A DNA stretch of 64,000 nucleotides, taken from assembly GCF_009857835.1 (NCBI RefSeq), contig NZ_WWCL01000005.1:1-64000 (forward strand), written 5' to 3'. This DNA comes from Duganella fentianensis (GTDB taxonomy: Bacteria; Pseudomonadota; Gammaproteobacteria; Burkholderiales; Burkholderiaceae_D). This document shows positions 15,915-23,410 of this stretch, piece after piece. The translations under genes and the position numbers were made by a program. Within the stretch, counting starts at the first letter, position 1. Every line of letters begins with the position of its first letter. The notes below the pieces were generated by a model. The model was not told where the DNA came from. It ran no database searches and saw only the letters and a program-made list of their open reading frames with translations.

Positions 15915-16189
15915 ATGCCCAACGTTACCTAGGCCTGGCCGCTGACGCCCGGCCGCACACGCTGCTGGACCATGTGCTGCTGCGTCAGCAGCTGAAGAAT
16001 GATGCGGAACTGAGCCGTGCGCTGCAGCTGGCGCCGTCCAGTCTGAGCAAGATCCGTCATGGCCGCACCGGCATCAGCGCCGAGCTGATGCTGCGGGTGC
16101 ATGAAGTGTTCGAGATCCCCATTGCCGAGCTGAAGCGGCTCGACGCCATCCACCAGCAGTATCTGCAGCGCCACCCGCAGCCGGCCTGA
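15911..16189 (+). CDS. Small XRE-like HTH protein coupled to the HD-GYP gene
   Basis: The 92-aa product contains a Cro/XRE-type helix-turn-helix at about residues 25-70: LLRQQLKNDAELSRALQLAP, then SSLSKIRHGRTGISAELML and VFEIPIAELKRL. It is translationally coupled to the response regulator (ATGA overlap). It could regulate the same pathway or serve as a protein partner. Its stop codon lies inside the first unit of a tandem repeat. Confidence 0.75.
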   Translation: MNAQRYLGLAADARPHTLLDHVLLRQQLKNDAELSRALQLAPSSLSKIRHGRTGISAELMLRVHEVFEIPIAELKRLDAIHQQYLQRHPQPA

Positions 16190-16261
16190 GCTTTGCCGGT
16201 CTAAGCCTGGCCGGCCTGAGCTTAGTCGGTCTAAGCTAAGCCGGCCTGAGTTTAGTCGGCC
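16180..16261. repeat. 30-bp tandem repeat, 2.7 copies, between convergent genes
   Basis: Units begin with GCCGGCCTGAG at 16180, 16210 and 16240, a period of exactly 30 bp with an internal 15-bp half-period. Unit 2 contains the 7-bp hairpin AGCTTAG-TCGGT-CTAAGCT at 16219-16237. The array covers the stop codons of both the HTH gene (plus strand) and the DUF3391/HD-GYP gene (minus strand). It may be a bidirectional transcription end or a slippage-prone spacer. Confidence 0.75.
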
Positions 16262-17517
16262 ATGAAGCGGCCGCAGTCGACAATGCCCCAGGTCGCTTCT
16301 TCTTCGCTTGAAAGGATCGCTTCCGGCGTGCCCGGCAGCGCCAGGTCCAGCGTTTCCGGCGGCAGGTAGACCATGGATTTGAGCGAGTAGATTACCCGCA
16401 CGATGGGGGCGAGCAGCGATTTGCGGTTGTCCAGCACGACGGCCAGCCTGTCGCTCTTCAGCCGCACCAGTGTGCCTATCGGATAGATGCCTATGCAGCG
16501 CACGAAGGCGGCGAACAGGGTGGCATCGAACTGGCCTTCCTTGGTCCATTCCGTCATGCGTGCCAGCGAGGTCACGGGCGACCAGCCTTCCTTGTAGGGA
16601 CGGTTGGAAGTAATGGCATCGTACACATCACAGATGGCGCCCATGCGCGCCTGCAGGCTGATCTGGTCGCCGGGCAGGGCATCGGGATAGCCTTTGCCAT
16701 CGACGCGCTCATGGTGATGCAGACAGACATCGCGCGCGATCGCCGGCACATTGCCGGTCTGTGCCAGCAGCTCGAAGCCGGCGCGCGGATGGCCCTGGAT
16801 GGTGCTGTATTCGCTTTCCGTCAGGCGCCCCGGCTTGTTGAGGATTTCGATCGGGATCGCCATCTTGCCCACATCATGCAGCAGACCGGCCAGACCGCAA
16901 TCGCGCACTTCATGGTCGGGCAGATTGAGCTGGCGCCCCAGTGCCACCATCATGGCGCACACGGCTACCGAGTGCATATAGGTGTAGTCATCGATCTTCT
17001 TCAGCCGCACCAGACTGATCAGGGCGCCCGGATTGCGCAGCACGGAAGCGGTGATTTCATCGGCCAGCTGGACGGCCGTTTCGGTGCTGATCAGCTTGCC
17101 CATGCGGGCGTCGTTGAACATTTCATCGACGGCTTCGCGCGAGGTCTTGACGATGCGCTTGGCCCGTTTCAGTTCATCGCTGGTGCTGGTGGGGGCTTCC
17201 ACCTTGAAGCGGAATTCGGGCGGCGTGCCATGCACGCTGACGGCGCTGCTGGCAGCCGCCACCGGTGTGGCCGGGGTAGCGCTGGCCGTAGTGGCCGGCG
17301 TTGGCGGCGCTGCTTGTGTGACGGCGGTGGCCACATCGAGGCCGCGCGTGGTATCGATCCAGATTTCGCGCGCCGTACTGCTCTGCAGCTTCTTGAGATC
17401 GCTGGCGCTCTTGAGCGCGAACGAGGCAGTCCAGAACGGGTTATCCAGCCAGGTGCCGCAGACTTTGTGCACATACATTCCGATCTGGGCCTGATCGACG
17501 GTAATCTTTTTAAACAT
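16252..17517 (-). CDS. DUF3391/HD-GYP c-di-GMP phosphodiesterase
   Basis: This 421-aa protein has an N-terminal DUF3391 domain (MFKKITVDQAQIGMYVHKV, with WLDNPFW), an Ala/Thr/Pro-rich linker near residues 65-100, and a complete HD-GYP domain. HDVGKMAIPIEILNKPG gives the HD dyad, LHHHERVDGKGYPDAL the GYP motif, and ICDVYDAITSNRPYK the closing part. It should hydrolyse c-di-GMP. It is the last gene of a minus-strand run after the soluble chemoreceptor and triple-CheW genes, so its activity may be linked to that signalling array. Its 3' end runs into the 30-bp tandem repeat. Confidence 0.95.
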   Translation of the reverse strand: MFKKITVDQAQIGMYVHKVCGTWLDNPFWTASFALKSASDLKKLQSSTAREIWIDTTRGLDVATAVTQAAPPTPATTASATPATPVAAASSAVSVHGTPPEFRFKVEAPTSTSDELKRAKRIVKTSREAVDEMFNDARMGKLISTETAVQLADEITASVLRNPGALISLVRLKKIDDYTYMHSVAVCAMMVALGRQLNLPDHEVRDCGLAGLLHDVGKMAIPIEILNKPGRLTESEYSTIQGHPRAGFELLAQTGNVPAIARDVCLHHHERVDGKGYPDALPGDQISLQARMGAICDVYDAITSNRPYKEGWSPVTSLARMTEWTKEGQFDATLFAAFVRCIGIYPIGTLVRLKSDRLAVVLDNRKSLLAPIVRVIYSLKSMVYLPPETLDLALPGTPEAILSSEEEATWGIVDCGRFMAD

Positions 17518-17539
17518 GAAAGCGGACTGTCACGGTGGG

Positions 17540-18895
17540 TTAATGGGTGCTGAAGAAGTCTAGCTGCTCCGGTTCAAACAGGGTATAGCTGGCGTGACGG
17601 GTGCTGATCACGCGGAACGGCTTGCCGGCCACGCGGATGGCGCGGGGCAGGCTGGCGCTGAGGGCCGGCAGCAGGGTTTCTACCGCGTCGACCAGCAGGC
17701 CGAGAATTTTCTCGTTATGGCGGATTACCAGCATGCGGGTGGGCGCGCTGCCCAGCGCATGCAGCGGCAATGCCTGACCACGCCATGTAATGCTACCACC
17801 GGTGTTCTCGCCAAGGTCAGCAGCCAGCGAAAAATCGGCCGGCAGCACGCACACCTGTTCCACCAGCTGGATGGGGACAGCCAGACGGATGCCGGTGTTA
17901 CATACCAGATAGGCGTCGCGCGAGCGCTGCAGCACGCTGTCGGCGCACTGCTGCTGGGTGGTTCTGGCCGTGCGCGGGATTAGCTGCAGCAGGGCAGCGC
18001 TGTCGAGCAGGCGGATAGGGCTGGCTTGATCATCGACAATCAGGCCCGCATACAGGGCACCATCCTCGGCCCCGCTGAGCTGGTCCAGCCGGAAGCGGCG
18101 CAGCGTAGTGGCGGCGTCGATCGGCAGGCCCAGATAACCATGCTGGTCACCCACCACGGCCAGCATGGCCGGTTCGCTCTGGCCGGCTCCCAGCTGGGCT
18201 GGTGCCAGCAGATACACATGCTGGCCGCGCCAGTCCGCCACGCCGCGCAAGGGGCCGCCCCATAGGAAGGCGGTGCTCATGGGCGGACAGGGGGTGACTT
18301 CGTGGATCAGTTCGGCGGGCAGGGCATAGCGCTGGCCGGCCAGCTCGAATACGCCCATGGGTGGCAGCAGGCGCGCTTCTTCGCTCTGTGGCTGGTGCAG
18401 GTGCTCCTGTCCCAGCCGGGCCGCTTCGATGGCGCTGCGGGCCTGGCTGGCCAGACCGGCGCCATCGAGCAGGTGCAGGGTGGCGCCATCGTCCAGCGTG
18501 ATGCTGCTCAGTAGCGGCATGGCGCTGTGCGGCTGGGCGGCTGCCAGCAGCGTGGCCGGCAGCTCGCGCATGCCGCCCAGCTGGTCGACCCGCAAGGCCA
18601 GCCGTATGCCCTGATGTTGCAGGATCAGGTGGTAGCCCCCGGCAGTGCTGGCGTCGGCGCTGCTGTGCGGCAGGCCGGGCAGCCAGTGGGCCAGCGCGAG
18701 TGCGGGCAGGCGCTGCTGGTCCAGCGTCAGACTGCCGGCCAGTTCCGGTGTAGCCTGATCCAGCGTGTCCGGCACTTTATAGGGACGTGCCTGCTGTACC
18801 AGTGCGGCGTCTACGCCTATCTGCCAGCTGCCCAGTTGCAGCACGGCATAGGTGCTGGCCGGGGCGCCGGTCTGGGCTGCGCGAGGGGCGGACAT
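17540..18895 (-). CDS. Triple CheW-domain scaffold protein
   Basis: The 451-aa protein shows three successive CheW-like folds. The first spans about residues 14-150 (STYAVLQLGSWQIGVDAALV). The second spans about 178-310 (MGVFELAGQRYALPAELIHEVTPCP, then GVADWRGQHVYLL). The third spans about 325-448 (AYLVCNTGIRLAVPIQLVEQV, then ILGLLVDAVETLLPA). CheW domains couple receptors to the CheA kinase; multi-CheW proteins can form array linkers. The first base of its ATG is 1 bp after the chemoreceptor stop, so the two are translated together. No CheA gene is in the window. Confidence 0.85.
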   Translation of the reverse strand: MSAPRAAQTGAPASTYAVLQLGSWQIGVDAALVQQARPYKVPDTLDQATPELAGSLTLDQQRLPALALAHWLPGLPHSSADASTAGGYHLILQHQGIRLALRVDQLGGMRELPATLLAAAQPHSAMPLLSSITLDDGATLHLLDGAGLASQARSAIEAARLGQEHLHQPQSEEARLLPPMGVFELAGQRYALPAELIHEVTPCPPMSTAFLWGGPLRGVADWRGQHVYLLAPAQLGAGQSEPAMLAVVGDQHGYLGLPIDAATTLRRFRLDQLSGAEDGALYAGLIVDDQASPIRLLDSAALLQLIPRTARTTQQQCADSVLQRSRDAYLVCNTGIRLAVPIQLVEQVCVLPADFSLAADLGENTGGSITWRGQALPLHALGSAPTRMLVIRHNEKILGLLVDAVETLLPALSASLPRAIRVAGKPFRVISTRHASYTLFEPEQLDFFSTH

Positions 18896-18896
18896 A

Positions 18897-20612
18897 TCAG
18901 GCCTGATGGGTGGCGGAAGTCTGCAATTCTTCCAGTAGGGTCTGCACGTGGCGACCAGCGTCGACCTGATGGGCCGTGGCCTTATCGATCTGGCTGATGG
19001 AAGCGCTGGTGTTGCGTACCGACTGCAGAATTTGATCTAGCGCCATGCTGACCTGATCGCTGATGCGGCCGCCTTCGCTGACGCGCAGCACATTCTGGTC
19101 GATCAGGCGCGAGATGCCGTGCGCCACCTGGGCCGACTTCTCGGCCAGCTTGCGCACTTCGTCGGCCACCACAGAGAAGCCCAGACCATGTTCGCCCGCG
19201 CGCGCCGCTTCCACGGCCGCATTGAAGGCCAGCAGATTGGTCTGGCTGGCGATGTCGCTGATGGCGCCCACCATGTCGTGCACTTCCTGCGAGGATTTCT
19301 GGATTTCGTGGATGGAGGCCAGCGATTTTTCCAGCAGTGTGCGGCCTTCTCGGGCCTGCTGCTCGGTGTGCTGGGCGATGCTGCTCGACTGTTCGGCGCT
19401 CATGGCGATATGGTCGATATCATCGGCCAGCGCGTGCATGATCTTGCCGATCTGTTCGACCTTGTGGCTGACGGTTTCTTCGCGTGCCACTTGCTGGGTA
19501 ATGTCGGTGGCGAACTTGACCACCTTGTAGGGCTTGCCGTTCAGGTCCAGTATCGGGTTGTAGCTGGCCTGCAGCCAGATGGTGGCGCCATGGTTGCCGA
19601 CGCGGCGGAAGCGCGCATTCTTGAACTGGCCTTCGCCCAGATCGGCCCAGAAATGGCGGTATTCGGCCGACTGCACCAGCGCGGTATCGCAGAACATGCT
19701 GTGGTGGCGGCCGACGATCTGCTCCAGCGTGTAGCCGACGCAGCGCAGGAAGTTGGCATTGGCACCGAGGATGTTGCCGGACAGGTCGAATTCGATCTGG
19801 GCTTGCGAGCGGTTGATGGCGGCCAGCTGGCCGGCAGCTTCGTTGCTCTGGCGCTTGGCAGCACTGATGTCGCTGGCGTATTTGACGATCTTGACGGGAT
19901 TGCCGACCGTATCGAGGATGGGGTTGTAGCTGGCCTGTATCCAGACGTCCTTGCCCTGCTTGTCGACGCGGCGGTATTCGCCGGTGAGAAATTCGCCGGC
20001 GACCAGGCGGCGCCAGAAATCCTGATACTGGCTGCTGTCGGTGTCCGCTGCCGTACAGAACAGGCTGTGATGCTGGCCCAGCACTTCTTCGGCCGTGTAA
20101 CCCATGACGGCGAGGAAGTTGTCGTTGGCGCGTAGCAGCTTGCCCTGCAGGTCGAATTCGACCACGGCCAGCGCCCGTTCGATGGCCGTGTTCTTGCCGT
20201 TCAGGTCGAGCTGGCTGCGGCGGCTGGCCGTGATATCGGTCATGATGACTACGGTGCCCTGTTCGCCTATGGGCAGGAACAGGGCTTTCAGCCAGTGTTC
20301 CGAGGCATCGGCACAGGCGTGACGGAATTCGCCTTCGTAGCGCTGGCCCTGGGCCAGTTGCTGCCACAGTTCGGGGGCATTGAAGGTGCTGTGATGGATG
20401 GCGTCGAACAGGCTGCTGACATGCTGCTGCAGCGCTTGCGCTTGCGTGATGCCGAAGACTTGCAGGGCGACGTCGTTGATCACCTCGACCACGCCGTTGC
20501 GGTCCAGTCGCAAGACGGGGCGGCAGGCGGCCAGCGCATCAAACAGGCTGTGGTCCAGGGAGGTAGCGGCCGCAGTCTGTGCGGCGGTGATGCAGGATAG
20601 CTGCGTACTCAT
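18897..20612 (-). CDS. Soluble PAS-type methyl-accepting chemotaxis protein
   Basis: This 571-aa receptor has no membrane segment. Three PAS domains occupy roughly residues 20-135, 140-260 and 265-385; the second and third are near-duplicates, each with the QASYNPILD segment and a PAC tail (VKYASDIS, VKFATDIT). The signalling domain follows, with the conserved hairpin tip DIASQTNLLAFNAAVEAARAGEHGLGFSVVADEVRKLAE. The repeated PAS pair resembles Aer2-like or haem/flavin-binding cytoplasmic receptors, which sense oxygen or redox state; the ligand here is unknown. The upstream gap carries two palindromes. It leads the CheW and HD-GYP genes. Confidence 0.94.
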   Translation of the reverse strand: MSTQLSCITAAQTAAATSLDHSLFDALAACRPVLRLDRNGVVEVINDVALQVFGITQAQALQQHVSSLFDAIHHSTFNAPELWQQLAQGQRYEGEFRHACADASEHWLKALFLPIGEQGTVVIMTDITASRRSQLDLNGKNTAIERALAVVEFDLQGKLLRANDNFLAVMGYTAEEVLGQHHSLFCTAADTDSSQYQDFWRRLVAGEFLTGEYRRVDKQGKDVWIQASYNPILDTVGNPVKIVKYASDISAAKRQSNEAAGQLAAINRSQAQIEFDLSGNILGANANFLRCVGYTLEQIVGRHHSMFCDTALVQSAEYRHFWADLGEGQFKNARFRRVGNHGATIWLQASYNPILDLNGKPYKVVKFATDITQQVAREETVSHKVEQIGKIMHALADDIDHIAMSAEQSSSIAQHTEQQAREGRTLLEKSLASIHEIQKSSQEVHDMVGAISDIASQTNLLAFNAAVEAARAGEHGLGFSVVADEVRKLAEKSAQVAHGISRLIDQNVLRVSEGGRISDQVSMALDQILQSVRNTSASISQIDKATAHQVDAGRHVQTLLEELQTSATHQA

Positions 20613-20672
20613 AGCGGTGACTGGCTCCGATAGGCGTCAAAAGGAAATATTTAATTCCATGGAGCAAGTATA

Positions 20673-20724
20673 TGCGAATTTCGCAAAAAAAACACTTTAA
20701 ATGTTTTTCGAAGTGAAATTTCAC
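20673..20724. promoter_or_regulatory. Two palindromes upstream of the chemoreceptor gene
   Basis: TGCGAA-T-TTCGCA (20673-20685) and GTGAAATTTCAC (20713-20724) are perfect palindromes in the gap between the TorT-like gene and the receptor gene. In the minus direction TATACT directly follows the first palindrome and could be a -10 box, so the site would be an operator overlapping the promoter spacer. Confidence 0.5.
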
Positions 20725-20737
20725 ATTTTCAGCCGCG

Positions 20738-21889
20738 CTAACTCTTATTCGGCTCGTATTTCAGCTGCAGCTTATAGTTGTCCGGTGCGATTGAGCTATC
20801 AAATGGATAGCGACTGAAGTTTTGCTGGTCGACTATGCCCAGCTGGATGAGCAGGGTATGGGGCAAACGGGTCTGGCGTTTTTCCAGCACATTGACGGCT
20901 GCATTGATGGCCACCCGGGCCTGACTGACGGCGCGCGTATCGGCGGCGGCCGCGATATCGCCCTGGCGTATGGCTTCGGCTATTTCATTGGTCAGGTCGA
21001 AAGCTACCAGCTTGATCTTGCCGGCCAGTCCGGCTGCTTTCAGCGGAGCGATGGCGGCCGGCGCGCAGCCGGTGCAGCCGATCAGGTAATCGATTTTATT
21101 GCCGTAGCGGGCCAGCATCTGGCTGGCCAGTTCGGCCTGCTCGCCGGCATCGCTATCACCATAGCGGATATCGATGATGTTGACTTCGAGGTCAGCCACC
21201 TGGGCGGCATAGCGCGTGCCATCGACTTCGCCTTTGACCCAGCCCGCGCCTAGCGGGCCGGGCAGCAAGCCCAGATTGACCGTCTTCAGGCCGCGCTTGC
21301 GCGCGTCATCGAGCACCCAGCGGGTGGCCTGGCGGCCCATTTCGCGTAGCGACGTGGTGATCTTGATGGTCAGGTCGTCGCTGCGGCTATCATTGGCCAG
21401 CTCGAACACGGGAATGCCGGCGGCCCGCGCCTTGGCGATCGAGGCGTTATTGGCCGTCATGCCTATCGGCGAAATGACGATGGCATCGTAGCGGGCGGTG
21501 ATGGCCTCGTCCATCAGCTGCAGCTGGCCGGCCAGATCGTCATAGCCGGTGGCTGGCAGGATATCGATGGCGACACCTAGCCGGCGTGCTTCGCTGATCA
21601 GGGCCGAACTGCATGCCACCCAGTAGGGGTCTTTGACATGGGGGAACAGGAAGGCAATGCGCCAGGCTTTGCTGGCTTTGGCCGCCATGGGGAAGACGGT
21701 GCGTTCCACTTTGCCGCTGGCCAGCGCATCGTCGGCCGTGCCATTAGGCTGTACAGGCGCATAAATGGCATCAACGGGGATGGGGCTGTAACGGGGCGGG
21801 GCGGGCGTTGCCGCCGGCGGGGCGGCGAGGCTGTGCGCTGCGCAGCTAAGCGTCAGGCAAAACAGCGACAATATGCGGAGTCGGGGCAT
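20738..21889 (-). CDS. TorT-like periplasmic binding protein
   Basis: The 383-aa protein has a signal peptide (MPRLRILSLFCLTLSCAAHSLA) and a type I periplasmic-binding fold of the LacI/ribose-binding class. Landmarks are WRIAFLFPHVKDPYWVACSSAL, YDAIVISPIG, GIPVFELANDS, LLPGPLGAGWVKGE and IGCTGCAPAAIAPLKAAGL. The first and fourth recall TorT, the TMAO sensor partner of TorS. No TorS or TMAO reductase gene is nearby; instead the next gene is a soluble chemoreceptor. The start is placed at 21889 to give a normal signal peptide; 21928 is also possible. The ligand is not predicted. Confidence 0.85.
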   Translation of the reverse strand: MPRLRILSLFCLTLSCAAHSLAAPPAATPAPPRYSPIPVDAIYAPVQPNGTADDALASGKVERTVFPMAAKASKAWRIAFLFPHVKDPYWVACSSALISEARRLGVAIDILPATGYDDLAGQLQLMDEAITARYDAIVISPIGMTANNASIAKARAAGIPVFELANDSRSDDLTIKITTSLREMGRQATRWVLDDARKRGLKTVNLGLLPGPLGAGWVKGEVDGTRYAAQVADLEVNIIDIRYGDSDAGEQAELASQMLARYGNKIDYLIGCTGCAPAAIAPLKAAGLAGKIKLVAFDLTNEIAEAIRQGDIAAAADTRAVSQARVAINAAVNVLEKRQTRLPHTLLIQLGIVDQQNFSRYPFDSSIAPDNYKLQLKYEPNKS

Positions 21890-22006
21890 GTTGCGGTCTC
21901 GATAAGGCGACCCGGGAAGAGGGGCCATGCGCCCTATTTTACCTGCAAGTAGTGCCTAGCTTGTAAACAAAAGTTTCATCTGGGCAGGTTTTTTAGCCGG
22001 GCAGGA

Positions 22007-22327
22007 TCAGGCTGGCTGCTGGTGGGCCTGGTCCGGTAGCGCAGGCAGTTCTTCCAGTCCGGTCCACGAGGCCGTTGTCACCTCCGTCACCAGAATCTTG
22101 ACGCCGCCATGCTGGATTTCATCGGCAATACGGAAGATGGCGTCGCGCACTTCATTGATGGTTTCCTTGCCGTGGTAGACATAACTACCCGCTGGCAGTA
22201 CATAGCCGCGCCCGTCCTCGGCCTTAATGCCGCTGCCCACCTGATATTTGTGCAGTTCATCACTCAGGCGCGCGAGAGTATCGGCGGCTGGCTGGGCGTA
22301 CGAAACGTGAATGATGTAATTAACCAT
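22007..22327 (-). CDS. Hypothetical protein, 106 aa
   Basis: I do not recognise this protein. It begins MVNYIIHVSYAQPAADTLARL, has a central GYVLPAGSYVYHGKETINEVRDAIFRIADEI and ends in a Pro/Gln-rich tail. It appears cytoplasmic and of mixed alpha/beta type. The start at 22327 is preceded by AGGG at seven bases. It diverges from the ParB-like gene. Confidence 0.55.
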   Translation of the reverse strand: MVNYIIHVSYAQPAADTLARLSDELHKYQVGSGIKAEDGRGYVLPAGSYVYHGKETINEVRDAIFRIADEIQHGGVKILVTEVTTASWTGLEELPALPDQAHQQPA

Positions 22328-22394
22328 GGTAGTACCCTGATGAGGAAAGAGCATGATGCGCCAAGGTTTTTATAATTGCAACCCATGGGGCGGG

Positions 22395-22465
22395 GCGATG
22401 GTGTAGCATGCGGGTCGGTCCGGACGCGTAGAGGCGTTCCGTCCGGCGGCGCTACCATGCCGCAT
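22395..22465 (+). promoter_or_regulatory. Long imperfect hairpin in the leader of the ParB-like gene
   Basis: GCGATGGTGTAGC (22395-22407) pairs imperfectly with GCTACCATGCCGC (22451-22463), and inside it CCGGACG pairs with CGTCCGG. The structure ends about 27 bp before the ATG at 22492. It may be a binding site for the ParB-like protein itself, an RNA structure or a terminator; no T-run follows. Confidence 0.5.
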
Positions 22466-22491
22466 AGAGTCAGGAAGTCAGGAGTCCTATT

Positions 22492-23343
22492 ATGCAAATC
22501 AAGATTAACGAAACCCTGCGCAGCTATATCGAACCGCTGACGCAGGCTGAATACACGGCGCTGGAGCAGAGCATCCTGCAGGAAGGCTGCCGCGACGCGC
22601 TGGTGCTGTGGCAGGACGTGCTGGTGGACGGGCATAACCGTTACCAGATCTGCCAGCAGCACGGCATCCCGTTCAAGGTCACGGAAAACACCAGTTTCCG
22701 CAATCTGGAAGACGTCAAACTGTGGATGATCGACAACAATCTGGGTCGCCGCAGCATTTCCGATTACCAGCGCGGGGTGCTGGCGCTGCGCAAGAAAGAG
22801 ATTATGGCGGCCCGTGCGGCGGAGCTGGTGGCACAGGCGGCGGCCGAAGATGCGGCCATCGCCCCGCCGGAAGGCGACGCAGGCAAACGGGTGCCGGCCA
22901 TGCCGCTGACCTCGCGCGAGGATATTGCCCGTGCGGCCAGGCTGAGCAGCGCCACCATAGGCCAGATCGAGAAAATCCAGAAGACGGCCACGCCGGAACT
23001 GGTCGAGGCCGTACGGTCCGGTACGATTTCCATCAATGCAGCGGCCACGGTGGCGTCCTTGCCGGAAGCGGAGCAGCTGGCTGCGGTGGCGGGCGGCAAA
23101 AAGGAATTGCAGAAGGCGGCCAAGGAAGTGCGCGAACTGCGTGCGGCAGCCCGTCCAGCCAAAGAACCGAAGGAAGGGCGCGAAGCCGCAGCCACATCGG
23201 GCGAGGGCGGCTATGGCCGGCCGGCCACGGAAGTGGACGAGCTGCGCGCCGAGAATGCCGTGCTGCGCGAGAAGAACGCTGCCTTGCGCGAAGAAATCAC
23301 GGCGCTGCAGAAGCGTCTGTCGGAACTGATGGGCGCGAGCTGA
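22492..23343 (+). CDS. ParB/Srx-domain DNA-binding protein
   Basis: This 283-aa protein starts with a ParB/sulfiredoxin-like domain: LTQAEYTALEQSILQEGCRD, then VLVDGHNRYQICQQHGIPF with the ParB-like DGHNRY box. A helix-turn-helix region follows (LTSREDIARAARLSSATIGQIEKI) and then SGTISINAAATVASL. The C-terminal 50 residues form a coiled coil (VDELRAENAVLREKNAALREEI). No ParA is adjacent and the chromosome is otherwise core-like, so it is more likely a regulator or nucleoid-associated protein than a partition protein. Its ATG has CAGGAG upstream. Confidence 0.8.
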   Translation: MQIKINETLRSYIEPLTQAEYTALEQSILQEGCRDALVLWQDVLVDGHNRYQICQQHGIPFKVTENTSFRNLEDVKLWMIDNNLGRRSISDYQRGVLALRKKEIMAARAAELVAQAAAEDAAIAPPEGDAGKRVPAMPLTSREDIARAARLSSATIGQIEKIQKTATPELVEAVRSGTISINAAATVASLPEAEQLAAVAGGKKELQKAAKEVRELRAAARPAKEPKEGREAAATSGEGGYGRPATEVDELRAENAVLREKNAALREEITALQKRLSELMGAS

Positions 23344-23410
23344 TCCGGCTAGCGGCTATGCTGCCGGCTGGGCATGGAATGGTTTAAACAGTTTATACAG
23401 GAGTGGCCGC

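Noticed and set aside
16180..16261. 30-bp repeat as a CRISPR remnant
   Set aside because: The units are contiguous with no unique spacers, so it is a simple tandem repeat.
22492..23343. ParB-like protein as evidence of a plasmid origin
   Set aside because: No ParA or replication gene is adjacent and flanking genes are chromosomal in character.
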